64,000 nucleotides of DNA from Heliocidaris tuberculata (GCA_025618425.1 CM046852.1:4032316-4096315), one strand, 5' to 3'. Shown: positions 23,786-35,275, numbered from the stretch's first letter. Notes: generated by a model from the sequence alone, not told the origin. Numbers and translations: made by a program.

Positions 23786-23908
23786 TCGTTATTTCTTCTA
23801 ACCTATTAAGACATGCACCTTAAATTGACAAAGAATCCCGAAAGAAATTGTGTAATATTGTGATCCGACCCCAGAAAGGAAAGCAATGGGGCGCCTGATA
23901 GGGACAAG
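23781..23908 (+). CDS. Possible first exon with start codon and splice donor
   Basis: An ATG at 23886 in good context (G at -3, G at +4) opens seven codons (MGRLIGT plus two bases) and ends at AAG|GTAAGC, a strong donor at 23908/23909. The leader has one upstream ATG at 23813 giving a 16-codon uORF that stops at 23863. No downstream exon could be assigned. Joining it to the WASP-like frame at an acceptor-like CAG at 28144 is out of frame. The combination of promoter, leader, ATG and donor is suggestive, but each piece is short and could occur by chance. Confidence 0.25.
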
Positions 23909-24384
23909 GTAAGCTTCAAACAGCATATCGAATTAATCTTCCGTCTTTCTGCAAAGCATATAAGTAATTTGCAACCATGAAACATTACTCCTTTTAAAAA
24001 GACTGCAATCGTCTTGTTTCAGACTATGTTTAGTCACCTGCACAAAATTAACTTTGAATGAAATCGTATTTGATAATGAGGTAAGAGCTTGAAAAGGCAA
24101 TTTGCTGAAAGGACGACCCTGGCTCTCTGTTTGTGGTTTGTGAACGACAAACTTCAGCGGCTCTTCTCAGACAAGAGGGGAAAACGTTATGTGCAGGCGT
24201 GCATTGCAAAAATCAACCTTGATCTATATTGATTATGTACATAGATTGGGTGTCAAGTTTAGTAATACGATGGGTATGGATTTCATGAACAATGATGATA
24301 CATCTTGTAATATGATTAATGAATGACTCATCTATTTATCATGTAACATAGTTATAGCTCTTACTAGTGAGACGACTGATCAAT
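23909..24384. other. Unassigned sequence
   Basis: Nothing recognised; it could be intron if the exon at 23781-23908 is real. Confidence 0.4.
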
Positions 24385-24560
24385 GCAAAAACCAGGGTGT
24401 TAATTCAACACCATCTCGGTTTCTATATTGGACTACACCAGATAAGTGTTAAAACAACACAGTTTCGAAACAAACTGGTGTTGTTTAACACTTTTCTTGT
24501 GTAGCCCAACATTGATACCGAAATGGTGTTGAATTAACACCGTAGTTTTTGTAGTTTACA
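24385..24560. mobile_element. Foldback MITE, GTGTTAATTCAACACC arms
   Basis: Two arms of about 75 bases, starting CAAAAACCAGGGTG and ending CACCGTAGTTTTTG. Each arm also contains its own small palindrome (GGTGTTAATTCAACACC). The whole can form one long hairpin with side hairpins. Divergence between the arms is roughly 15% by eye. Confidence 0.85.
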
Positions 24561-25820
24561 GAACTCCTTGGATCGATGCTATAATGAAATCCATAGGCCT
24601 ACGTAATAACTGTATTTTACTTTCACCTATTTCACCGCTGCAAAAATGTTTTATAGCAGTTTGCAAAAATAAAATCAAGCCATTGCACCACATTAACCCA
24701 TTGCCAACGAGAACCGAATAGCCCCTGTATTAATCCTGTATAGGATTAAGATACTCAGTAGTCAACGGGTTCTTGAATATATACAAGAAAGCCTTGATAG
24801 GGATGGGGAACTTTGATTATTACATGAAATTATCAAGTTTATGTCATAGCTGCTATGAAAATATTTGTTTGTGGAAGTATTTTGTTAGATCCAGAAATCA
24901 ACAGTAACCTTAACATGAAAATAGTAGTGTATGAAAATGTTTTGTCACATACGAAAGAAAAAAAAAACCCACAGTAATCTTAATATGAAAGGACTATGAT
25001 ATTGACATATTGGTGTCAGATGTTTAAATGCGACCAGCAAAATATATATTTCATTTTAGATTATATGACTAATTTCCTCTAACCCAATCGCATATTAATT
25101 GCTTTGATGCTAATGGTACTGGTAAAGGTTTATTCAAAAATTCATTTGCAGCCAACTGGCTGAATTGCAGAATTATGTACAGCATATTCCTATACATAAT
25201 CAAACGAAACAATAAAATATACATTTAAAAAACGAAGATGTAAATACATACTTATAAATATTCTGATTGAATTGGTTTCGCCTAAAAATTCTTAAACTTC
25301 ACAAAACAACTAGAAACATTGCATACGAAGCATGTCCCTCCATTTCAATATTATGTTTAGGTCAATAGTGATTATTTTTATATTCTTTCATTATGTGTTG
25401 TTTACTTATATATGCCTTCATCTTTGGTTGATGTACGAACTCATTACGTTTTCACTGAACTATCATGCATGCTTATATTGGAACGGATAAAATACATAAA
25501 TCAAATCGAATCAAATATTACACAATCTGTAATGTCAATGTATTACTAGTATTAGAAACAATACAATACAATCGTTTCTATATAATACAGCTTGGTGTAC
25601 ATCAGATTGTGTCGGTCTATGTAGCATGGTATGTAGTAAGGGGAGGCAGAGACAGTTTTAGAATTGGATGACATTCCTTTCCTTGAGGCAATGAACTTCA
25701 GCTTACCCCCTTCCCTTCCTATTACCCGGTGTGGAGTATATAAGCCATTGCGTGTCATGTCGTTTCCCAAGGACCCGTGTCCACATTGCATAGTGTGACG
25801 TCAGTCATAACTCTGTCTGT
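24561..25820. other. Unassigned AT-rich sequence
   Basis: No gene signal. A LINE-tail-like stretch at about 25125-25230 (minus strand, ending near AATAAAC..TTAC) was too weak to call. Confidence 0.45.
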
Positions 25821-25827
25821 CTCCCCC

Positions 25828-25881
<54 letters not shown>

Positions 25882-25953
25882 TCCATCTCCCTCTTTCTAC
25901 CCCTTCCCTTCTCCATCGTCATTTATCTTAAAATCTTTGTCTCTGAATACATT

Positions 25954-25998
<45 letters not shown>

Positions 25999-26000
25999 GC
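25821..26000. repeat. C-tract and two (CT)n microsatellites
   Basis: A C-run at about 25823-25838 leads into (CT)n to about 25878. A second (CT)n lies at about 25956-25995. Confidence 0.95.
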
Positions 26001-26764
26001 ACACACTTTCTACCCCACCCCCCCCCTCCCCCGGTTCTCTCTCTGTCCGTCATACATTCCCCCATCCCACTGCTGCCCCAGTCCAACCTCCCATCTCTGG
26101 CTACGCCCCTATGACATGCCCTCACAAGTTAATGAGCTCGTTAACAGAGAGGAAGATTGACATCTTGAACTGTTGATCAACTAAGCGAACATCCCTCTCA
26201 CATTTTTCATATCATTGTGTTATACCTATATCTTCTTACCTGGCCTGTCGTTATCCATCCTCATCTAAGAAGCTCATTTCTCAGAGCCATGTCTTTGGAT
26301 TTTCAGGAATTTCGTGAAGTAAAACACTGACTGGTTATTTTGCACTCAGGGCATGAGTTTCATGTAATTTCACAGGTTAGGAGCCCCTGGTATTGACTTT
26401 TAACATTTGGGCCAGTAATGTTTTCATAACCTTGTTATAACAATCCAGACCCTCGGGATTCACGGTGTTTGCAATTTATCCTCATTTTGAAATAAATGAA
26501 AACGTACGAGACCAACTTACTTTAACGACCTTCAAGCGAAAATAATGAAGACAATTTGGTGGTTCATATTCCAATATCATGCATAACAAGACAATGTACT
26601 GTGGTAGACGATGCATTCGATAGGGCTATCGGGTTGAGCTTACATTTGCTACCGCCCTCTTCCCGCCCACTTCCCGCCCGTTTGCCCCAATTTAAAAAAA
26701 TTAACTCATTCCTACAGTGGGTATACCGTGTGCGGCGCAACCCAGCTACACTTCCTCCCCCATG
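26001..26764. other. Unassigned sequence
   Basis: Nothing recognised. Confidence 0.5.
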
Positions 26765-27110
26765 TTCGTCTATTTGATTTTGATTTTATTTGTTTCCACG
26801 ATCGGTTTGCATAATATGCATGAGAAAGCAAAATATAAGCATATAAATCAAATGGCATAATACAAAGGATAATACATATATAATAACAGCTCAGTATAAT
26901 AAACATCTTCCAGTAGAGATAATAAACCATACAGTATACACTTGTGGGGGAACCTATTAAAAGCCAGGCTTGTCGAGTTAGGTCCCCATTTAACAAAGAA
27001 AAGGAGCTGGAAAGTAGAATTGTGAGATTAAGATGAGAAGAAACAAAGAAAGGACGGAAATCAGCAGATGGAAACAGAAGAGAACATAAAAAGATTAAAT
27101 AATTATAGAG
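26765..27110 (-). mobile_element. Non-LTR retrotransposon 3' tail (UTR-like)
   Basis: Read on the minus strand it contains CTCGACAAGCCTGGCTTTTA, then AT-rich sequence ending AAATAAAATCAAAATCAAAT. This resembles the 3' untranslated region of jockey/CR1-type LINEs, which end in short ATCAA-like repeats. No reverse transcriptase is left. The 168-codon minus frame across it is not a gene. Confidence 0.4.
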
Positions 27111-27114
27111 AGTC

Positions 27115-27115
27115 A

Positions 27116-27150
<35 letters not shown>
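27115..27150. repeat. (GA)n microsatellite
   Basis: About 15 GA units. Confidence 0.95.
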
Positions 27151-28132
27151 GCCAGTGGATAAGCCATTGTTATGTATTCACTTTGAAAGAAGTTGCCCCT
27201 TTTTGTATTTGTTATCATTTATTATGTTTGACTATAATACGTGATACCCAACATCATAAAGGTGACTTCCTTCTACAAGATTGTCGTTCATATAAATCAT
27301 GTACACTAACGCTATACTGATATGAATTCAATTAATATGAATCAATTTTTTGCCCGACTGATCTCTTAAAAGTGTTTGTCACCCCATAAAGTCTAATAAC
27401 CTGTCTCTTTTTTGTCTGTCTCGTTTGCTTTTCACAGCCTCAACCCTGAGCTATTTCTGCCATTGTGACGTTACAGTGTTCATCAACAAAGGCAAAGCCA
27501 TTCATCAAGGTCATCATACTTTTTTTTTTTTTAATGACAACTCTAAATAGATGACATCCTGTCAAGCAAGGCTACGAAAGCCAATCACAACAATCTGGGC
27601 ACGCTTCTGTATCCACTGACCAACCAGCAGGTTACCAGAATTTCGACATCCAAACGCATTGATCATCAAAATCCAGGGCATAATTATATCAAACTAGATA
27701 CGGTTTGTGATTTTATCCTGATACCGGAAACTTGGCGTTGCAAGGCTCGTTAGACAAGAACTGATCATTTTCACTTGAATCTACAGTCACTGATATTTTT
27801 TAGAAAAAGGAGGTTTCTATGACTATCGTTAAACATTGTCACAGTCATTGTCACAGTGATTTATGAGATTTCAAGAGGCGGTTATTTAGGAGGGTTACTT
27901 TCGTCTGTGAAAGAACCTCACTCTCACTATGCTGGCAGGAGACCGATTGTAGGTACTTGGAAATCTTTCCCATTAGACTAGGGAGTTACCAAGTAATCGA
28001 TCGTTTTTGGTTTGTGATCTTCGGTTTCGTTTCGAAATCATACAGCGACATTAAGTCTTCTTGACATACTTACATAAGCTTAAAACATCGACTTTTATTT
28101 ACTGTGATTTGGAAAATATTATTATCATCACT
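27151..28132. other. Upstream region of the WASP-like gene
   Basis: No TATA or CCAAT arrangement was convincing. CACAGTCATTGTCACAGT at 27840-27857 is a small direct repeat. The frame remains open for 24 codons before the chosen ATG but contains no ATG, so the start is not extended. Confidence 0.45.
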
Positions 28133-28909
28133 ATGTCAACACAGGTGGATAATCGCGTGAGTGGACACATGGCGCCCCCAACGGTGACCCGGGAAGACAT
28201 CCGACAGATTGAACTGTTCTTTTGCAGTCTCAAAAGTAAGGTTTATGTGTGCCCCGCCCTCTGCAACCTATACTTCGCTTCTCTGGAAGAGATGGCGAAT
28301 CTTGGCGGTTGGGAACTACAGACTACGGGCTTCCCAACTCTCATCTTTGACACAGGCGCACTTAGACGCACACCCAGGCTGCAGCTATGCATCGCGGAGA
28401 AAGGCACTGGTTTTGTCAAATGGAAAGAGGAGCTCGGATTGAAAACCGCGTACAAAGCGCCTGGTGAGAAGTTCCACACGATCACGCTCTCTACAGATTC
28501 GCGACGGATCGCCGGGTTGAGTTTTGACGATCAAACCGCTGCTTCGGAACTCTTACGAAACGCCGAGGCGTGGTTACAAGAAAAGTGCGCCATTGATCGT
28601 GAAAACGGGGCTGATGCCGACAAGAAGAAGAAAAAGAAGAAGGCAAAATCAGTAAAGGTCATCTTACCGAGGAAGGAAACGATATCACTTCCGTGTCAAT
28701 TCGAACACATTACCCGAATCGATTCCAAGAACGTGAATCGCCAACTAAATTCGGCGCAATCAATGGATGGAAACGACTCGCAACAAGCCTACGACCAACA
28801 TGCACGTATCGTTACTTACGGTAAAACGAAACAGACGTCGAGTGGCTATGCGGAAAGTACGTCTACCGAAGATTCCGGACTCGATGAAATATTTACGGAA
28901 AACTTATAG
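28133..28909 (+). CDS. WH1-CRIB protein, WASP/N-WASP N-terminal-like
   Basis: A single uninterrupted frame of 258 codons. Residues about 24-148 align by eye with the WH1 (EVH1) domain of WASP/N-WASP. The clearest match is 96-117 (KWKEEL, then Y..PGEKFHT), where N-WASP has W..EL...Y..PRGYFHTF, and LSFDD..AASELL at 129-141 fits the domain's final helix. A lysine run at 164-170 corresponds to the basic region that binds PIP2 in WASP. Residues 184-197 resemble the CRIB consensus ISxPxxFxHxxHVG, with I184, S185, P187, F190 and H192 kept, but Arg for the second His and Asp for Gly. WASP (about 500 residues) continues with an autoinhibitory helix, proline-rich and VCA segments; here there is only an acidic Ser/Thr tail ending DEIFTENL. 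It may bind WIP-like ligands and a Rho GTPase without activating Arp2/3 (inference). The ATG has A at -3. The absence of introns could mean a retrocopy or a single-exon gene. Confidence 0.85.
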   Translation: MSTQVDNRVSGHMAPPTVTREDIRQIELFFCSLKSKVYVCPALCNLYFASLEEMANLGGWELQTTGFPTLIFDTGALRRTPRLQLCIAEKGTGFVKWKEELGLKTAYKAPGEKFHTITLSTDSRRIAGLSFDDQTAASELLRNAEAWLQEKCAIDRENGADADKKKKKKKAKSVKVILPRKETISLPCQFEHITRIDSKNVNRQLNSAQSMDGNDSQQAYDQHARIVTYGKTKQTSSGYAESTSTEDSGLDEIFTENL

Positions 28910-28915
28910 AATAAA
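28910..28915 (+). terminator. AATAAA poly(A) signal candidate
   Basis: A canonical AATAAA begins one base after the stop codon of the WASP-like frame. If used, the 3' UTR would be only about 20-30 bases. An ATTAAA at about 29261 is an alternative. Confidence 0.35.
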
Positions 28916-29569
28916 TGAAGTTTAACTTCAGAAGAATGACATTTAAAGACGATGAAATCGAACGTTGTACATGATGTGTATAGTATATAATATTTCAAAC
29001 AATATAATATCGCGCCTGGCTATGAGGGTACAGGCGATTATTTTTGTTTCAATTGAATTTGTAATCGATGATGAAGGATTTGTTATGGTGTCCTTTAAAA
29101 TGTTAAGAATTATAATTATCACCGATGTATACGTAGAGTAATGTTTCTTCGTGAACGCTCGGATACCGATCACTGACTACACAATAGTGAAATTTTCTCT
29201 ACAGGAATATACCACTGATTTGTCTCATAAAAATGATTTATTTGGTCTTTACGATGGAAATCATTAAAGCTGGTTAATGTGAGAGCAGTCATGAAAAATA
29301 CTTAATCATAATATGGTCCTTAAGTTGTTATTAATGATGTATCAGCCGTGAAGTAAGTGCATGATCATAAGTGTAGCTCTGAGAATCATGATTTTATACA
29401 CGTAATTTCATTACACGTAATAGTGCTAGCCATCATTTCCTTGTACTCCAATAATGCGTCTTATGGTTATAATACATTCACACTTTAGGCTATAAGCCAT
29501 CGTTTATGTTTACCTATTTTACGGAGTGGTTACCAGTTATTGATGAAGTACAGAAAAAAAGGTTTCCTC
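28916..29569. other. Downstream region of the WASP-like gene
   Basis: AT-rich, possibly 3' UTR. No poly-A tract marks the end of a retrocopy. Confidence 0.45.
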
Positions 29570-29790
29570 TTAAAGATAAAATTGAGTTCTGGTCATGCAA
29601 TTACATTGGGAAAGAAACTCTCAAAGCAATTGTAAAATTTTTATCATGTCTACATACAAACTGATGTATACTGTGATGTTTTGGAACCATCAAAATGATA
29701 AGAAATTGACCCAAATCTTGCTGAAAAGCACAAGCACCGCACATAGAAATTGGTAGGTGGGACTGCACACAGATATAAGGACAGAAATAG
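29570..29790 (+). mobile_element. MITE-1 copy 5, 3'-truncated
   Basis: TTAA plus AGATAAAATTGAGTTCTGG at the left end, then MITE-1 landmarks to about 29785. The right half is missing and the sequence runs into a C-tract at about 29801-29816. Confidence 0.8.
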
Positions 29791-30326
29791 TTAGGCCCGA
29801 CCCCCCCCCCCCCCCTATTCTCCAAACAAACAAACAATGGATAAAATGCACAATGCGATATCAACTGTATGGCGTATGCTCAGGATCAATTTGTTTGCCC
29901 CCGCCCCTTTTTTTTACCTGTGATATTTCGTCCTGCCTTACACTGGGTGGAGTACCCAATACTGTTGAAATACTTTCTGTGACACCGGATATGTTATGTA
30001 TACATTGGATAGATACTGTTCTGTTGTGGAGGAAGTGGGTGTATATTATTATTCCAAAACAAACCAGGGAGATATTACATATCATCATGTGGTTTAAATG
30101 ACAATTCAAGCAGATTAATTTGTCTTAAGTTTGATAGCATGGTGGGGAAAGACAGACTGGGTGAATATTTATCTTGTCTTCTAGAGATTAGCTAGAGTTG
30201 CATTTTCGGCCTTGATAGTGTTGACAATCGTTTTCACTTTCCTTCTCTTGTTAGGATCATTAGGGGGACACTGGGTTTTGCCCCTCTTCATTTATTGGCT
30301 TACTTTATAAGAATCAATTGATGTAT
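29791..30326. other. Unassigned sequence
   Basis: No gene signal; a C-run lies at about 29801-29816. Confidence 0.5.
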
Positions 30327-30545
30327 GACATTTGCTCCTGCGACAATTGCTCGGGTCTAACTTTGCCATGTTAATCCTAAACCTAAACCTAAACCTAACC
30401 CTTACCCTAACCCTAATCCTAATCTTCACATTGACCTGAACAAAAAAAAACAAACAAAAAACAAATCATGACATTGACCTTAACCTTTGACCTTTCGAGA
30501 TATGGACTGTGGAGCAAATGTCGCAGGAGCAAATGTCGGCGCCCC
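30327..30545. mobile_element. MITE with telomere-like internal repeats
   Basis: The left end GACATTTGCTCCTGCGACA has its reverse complement near the right end (TGTCGCAGGAGCAAATGTC). Inside at 30374-30424 are CCTAAA, CCTAAC and CCCTAA hexamers, followed by an A-rich stretch and repeated TTGACCTTAACCTTTGACC. The hexamers resemble the TTAGGG telomere repeat, but they are framed by inverted ends and belong to the element. Confidence 0.75.
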
Positions 30546-30597
30546 GAATCAATAGCACCCAACCAACATTTAGCGTGAAGCTACACAACGTTTTTTA

Positions 30598-30642
30598 CGA
30601 GAGAGAGAGAGAGAGAGAGGGGGGGGAGGGGGGGGGGGGGTA
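30598..30642. repeat. (GA)n followed by G-tract
   Basis: About 10 GA units then G-runs broken by one A; this is the reverse complement of the C-then-CT compound tract seen elsewhere. Confidence 0.95.
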
Positions 30643-31087
30643 AAGGCTAAAGGGTGTGTTCCCTTACCCTTCCCGCCATTATAAGCTCCATATGAAACAA
30701 GCAACCTTAGCGCCAATACAGCAGAGACAAAACATTATGTATAGGGCGGAGAGTGTATGGGTATATTCGGTAATTTCCTTACCCTTTCCCTCGTTAGAAT
30801 GTCCGAAGGAAACCGAGGGAAGCAACTGGTTTGGTCAGAAGACGGAGGGGGTATAGGTGTGGTCCTTTGGGTGTGGTAAGAAGCCTATTACACCCTATCT
30901 GTGAATGGCCGGAATTGTATTACCACCTTTAGTGTGTTTATCCTGTAAGTCCGAGGTATTTCCCCGTCTCTACTATACATGGAGACCTACATCAATGATA
31001 TATACAGATACAGTCCTGATGCCAGACAAACTACAGCTTGGATCTGACCAGGGACCTACTGATCTGACCAAGGAAAGTGGTAATTCT
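30643..31087. other. Unassigned sequence
   Basis: No gene or RNA signal. Confidence 0.5.
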
Positions 31088-31238
31088 GGGCCCCGTCTTA
31101 TAAGGAGTTGCGATTGATCGCAAATAATTTGCAATTGATATCCATAGCAACTCTGTATACTAAAGAGAGACGAGCTGCGATTGATATCAAGTTACGATTA
31201 ATTTGAATCAATCGCATCTCTTTGTAAGACAGGGCCCA
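31088..31238. mobile_element. Foldback MITE, GGGCCCNGTCTTA ends
   Basis: The left end GGGCCCCGTCTTATAAGG pairs with the right end TTTGTAAGACAGGGCCC. Inside each arm lies TTGCGATTGAT or ATGCGATTGAT. It is similar in plan and core to the foldback at 19511-19626, and probably from the same broad family. Confidence 0.8.
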
Positions 31239-33479
31239 TGTGTTAATTACATTCGTTATTCCACGATAAAACGTATGAGACATAAAGGGTGGTATTCTTT
31301 TAATTCAGTTAAATCCGACACTCATGTTTAAAAAACGGGAAAACTCAAATTTCTTGAAATTGTTAAAACTCGTCTTGATACGGGTCGGGTTTAGATTTCA
31401 GCAGAATACGGGCCAGAATGACCAGATTATTTGTCCTTGTATCGATGCGTTTGAATTTTGTACAATAGTATAGATGCATTTCATCATCGTTACATAGCTT
31501 TATACATCCTGTTCTTCCAATTCGAAACTCATATAGTTATGTAAGTCGAGCGAACCTGGCATTCAAAATTAATGACAAATCGTTGATTGTTCATCATTAT
31601 TTAGGACATGATTGTGGTTTCGAAAAGGTCAATAAAATGATTGAAATTCTTAAAAATTAATTGATCATTGAAAAGTAGTTTTGAATTATGGTGATGGAAC
31701 TGTATTATGAGAGAAAATTAACAAACGTCATGCTATGGAATGTTCATCATTCAGTAGATTATTATCTTCTTTTTTTTAAACCAGAGAACTAACGAAAACA
31801 TACTTGGGAAAAGAAACACGGACACACATATCTACAGACATTTATGTGGGACTGTCTGTTCGTAATGTCGGGACTACCCGCTCGATTTCACTATGTCTTT
31901 TCTCGTTACACTACTCAGCTACTAGCCCATAATTTTTCTTTTATGTTTGTTTGGAAGATGTCATTTATTTCTAGTCTTTATAACAGAGCGAAAATTTGTG
32001 GATTTTAATTAGTATTTGATTTCCCTCCTTTGTAGAACTCAAGACTACCAATGATATTCTGTTATTTATAGAAAATGGTGATAGATTATTAACTATTACT
32101 AAAAAATAAACAATAAAATTTCGAGAAATGTTCGGATTACGTAAGATGTCATTGTAATGACTGTTCATTTCAGTAGGTGAAGGGCAAGGCCTTTTGAAAT
32201 TGCCTTAGGTTGATTTTGCGAAAGTCTATGCCATCGTGTTCTTCGTAGCTTCGAGGTCGATCGCACGTATTTGTCCTGTATAAATATATTGTGACCGAAT
32301 TTTAGAGTTATGAGGAATATCCGCAGAAGCAATGCGAATTACATATTGACTTGTATAAGCTTCCTACATGGAATTCCGGACGAAATCAACCACGTCATAA
32401 TATATCCTGTATCATGATCATGAACATGATGAAAGCACGTTTTTTTTTAAATTAAGGATGTTGATTCAGTTATTGTAATATTACGTGACGTGGCGACTGT
32501 AAAAGAATTTGGTTCGACTAGTTCGAACATGCAGTCTGTTATGGTCATATATATCTTGGTACTGAGGCGATACTAATAAAATCAGATATATTTCATTTTA
32601 TGAACATTAATTTTCCACCGAGGTTTATTTAGACATTGATTTTATAAGATACATAAGATCCAATCATTTTTAATGAGAGCCTATATCTCAAAGCTCAAAA
32701 ATATCAATCTCTGAACATTACATTCAATTTCTATTGATGTTTCATAATGATAATTTTTCATTCACACTCTGTCCAAAATTTGTCTCTCTTTTTGAAGACA
32801 TCGCCTGTCTGCCAGACATTTTCGACAGGTTATAGACCTTTGTCCTGATAAACATGTGATTACTTCACACTGTCTTTCGCATGACACATACATTGACAAT
32901 AATTACACACCATCTTCAGTCTATGCAATGTTTACATGACAAGACCTCGAAGACGTACAGCGCTAGAAGGTTGTAAAATTCATCGAATTATTAAAAACCG
33001 CGTCATTGACGCTTCGCGCTCCACCTCTGCCCCAATCATCGTTAGGCAAATTAATGACCCTAATCGAAAGAGAATGAGGAATAAATTAATGGGAGCAGTG
33101 ATTCACCCTTAAATTGTCTCTTTTATCAGTTGCAGGGAGAGGGGAAATTGTCCAAGGACAAGTTACGCGAGTAGACTGTAGTAATTGATGCATATTATGA
33201 TTATTATGACCTGATTAGGGACGGATTTTATGACTCAATTCTTAATCTTGTCTTGCTTGTTGAGAATGTTTGTTCTGGGTCAACTTTACAGCCATTGTGC
33301 TCGATGTAATGTTAGGTGTATTGAAGATGAGGAAGAGATTTTTTAATAAAATTGATATTCTGTATTGAATATGAACTCACTTGGTTGACTGGTATTTGTG
33401 TGTATATACATGTAGTTGTGTATCCAAGTATTTCGGTGACTGTGTCTCCGTCTTTTGGTCTGTTTTCTCTCTGTTTCGC
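31239..33479. other. Long unassigned interval
   Basis: About 2.2 kb of AT-rich sequence with no repeat, gene or RNA that I could identify. The longest frames are under 70 codons and unremarkable. Confidence 0.5.
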
Positions 33480-33523
33480 TCTCTCTCCCTCCCTCCCTGT
33501 CTGCCTCCCTCTGTCTCTCTATG

Positions 33524-33567
<44 letters not shown>

Positions 33568-33690
33568 CCCTCTCTCTCTCTCTTCCCCCCCCCCCCCCTC
33601 TCTCTCATTTCTTTTTTGTCAGTATCTCCCAGTCTCTGTTTTATACCTGTCTCCATCCCCCCTCTCTCTCTCTTTCGTCTCTGTACCTTA
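33480..33690. repeat. (CT)n, (TA)n and C-tract compound
   Basis: (CT)n-like sequence, then (TA)n at about 33529-33564, then C and CT runs to about 33680. Confidence 0.95.
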
Positions 33691-33779
33691 CCCCATTTGT
33701 TTGTTGTACAAGTGTGTAATACTCTTATATTACTATTGATGATGTGACAAGGATAATAGAAATAGTTGTAACAATGATA

Positions 33780-33871
33780 ATATTCATCATCATCAACATC
33801 ATCATCATCAACATCATCATCACCATCACCATCATTACCATCATCACCATCATCATCAACATCATCATCAC

Positions 33872-33902
<31 letters not shown>

Positions 33903-34100
33903 GTCACCATCAACATCATCATCACCATTATCATCATCATCATCATCATCATCACCATCGTCATCATCATCATCATCATCAACATCATCATCAACTTGAT
34001 CATCAACATGATCATCAACATGATCATCAACATGATCAACATCATCATCATCAACATCATCATCATCATCGACATCATCATCATTATCATCTTCGATGTT
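33780..34100. repeat. (ATC)n microsatellite
   Basis: About 320 bases of ATC with regular AAC, ACC and GTC interruptions; a TGATCATCAACA variant is repeated in the right part (34000-34040). Asp- and Met-rich minus frames over it are artefacts. Confidence 0.95.
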
Positions 34101-34254
34101 TCTATTACAGATGATATATAAAATCTTACAAATTAATATTGATAAAGTTTTTAAAGGAGTGGACGATATAAATGACATTAATGAACAGGGCTTAAAATGC
34201 TACTAAACGTCTCTTGTAAACCAACCATTATAATATTCTGAACCAGAACAGAAA

Positions 34255-34811
34255 TTAAAGGGGAAGTCCACCCTGGCATTAAGTTGCTCTGAATAAAAGC
34301 CTTAAAAATGAGAGAAACAGAAGAATGAAGGTTTTAGCAAAATCCGTTAAGAAATAAGAAAGTTATGAATATTATGAGACAAGAAGTTGTAGTCAATCAA
34401 ACACAAAGAAATTGGCAACTCTGTGAAGTATCTTCTCCCATTTGCTCTGTACAGAAAATTTCAGTCTTTCATTTTCTCAGTTATTATATTGACAGAGGAA
34501 TAGATTTGTTTCGTATAGGTTGTATGTAAAAACGTATTTGCAGTGATTAGATCTGAGGTGCATGTATGACTGAATATTTCCGTAAGAGAAAATGGAAATT
34601 TATTACATTTTTGGTACAGGGCAAATGAGAGAGGAGCACGCAAGATACGTCACGGAGAGTTGCCAATTTGTGTTTGATTGATTACAACTTCACAAAATTC
34701 ACAACTTTCTTATTTCTTATCGGATTTTGAGCAAACTTTTCATTGATCAGTTTCTTTAAATTTCTGCTTCTTTTAAAACCAAATTTATATCAGGGTGGAC
34801 TTTTCCTTCAG
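34255..34811. mobile_element. Palindromic MITE-B, copy 2
   Basis: TTAA plus AGGGGAAGTCCACCCTGG at the left and CAGGGTGGACTTTTCC plus TTCA at the right. The internal GTTGTAGTCAATCAAACAC and AATTGGCAACTCTG and their reverse complements match the copy at 10721-11264. Confidence 0.85.
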
Positions 34812-35183
34812 CTAATACCCAAGTGAATAGATCTCGTGCTATATCCATAAACATGGGTTTACTACCCAATCAATATCGTATCTTCTAGAGCATATTGACC
34901 ATACTCTTGACCTGGTCATTTTAAGAACAATGGGGAAACTTGACCGCTAAACTGAGATCCCTACGGGGTACACCAAGCTCTTGCTGGACATCAGGAAATT
35001 TGACGCCGGACATAGGGGCAAGGGAACCTCCCAACTGACCATCAGATGACTATGATGACCAACGAGTTCTTTTATCGCGTTAGAAAATACAAAATATGCG
35101 GAAGTAATACATTTTAAAGCCAGAGTTTTGAAAAATTATCATGAACCATATTTTGCAGACGCATGGCGAAAGCATTGAAGTCT
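34812..35183. other. Unassigned sequence
   Basis: Nothing recognised. Confidence 0.5.
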
Positions 35184-35275
35184 TGAAGAAGAAGAAGAAG
35201 AAGAAGAAGAAGAAGAAGAAGAAGAAGAAGAAGAAGAAGAAGAAGAAGAAGAAGAAGAAGAAAGAAAGAAAGAAA
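35184..35275. repeat. (GAA)n microsatellite
   Basis: About 26 GAA triplets followed by (GAAA)n. Confidence 0.95.

Noticed and set aside
26712..27218. 168-codon - frame
   Set aside because: AT-rich LINE 3' UTR-like sequence, part of it over (GA)n; no conserved domain.
23886..28909. Joining the exon ending at 23908 to the WASP-like frame at CAG 28144
   Set aside because: The phase is wrong: it shifts the WASP-like frame and meets a stop within a few codons.
30374..30424. True telomere or chromosome end
   Set aside because: The hexamers are few, irregular and enclosed by inverted repeats of a mobile element.
33519..34178. 219-codon Asp-rich - frame
   Set aside because: Poly-Asp from (ATC)n plus Tyr/Ile from (TA)n; no family signal.
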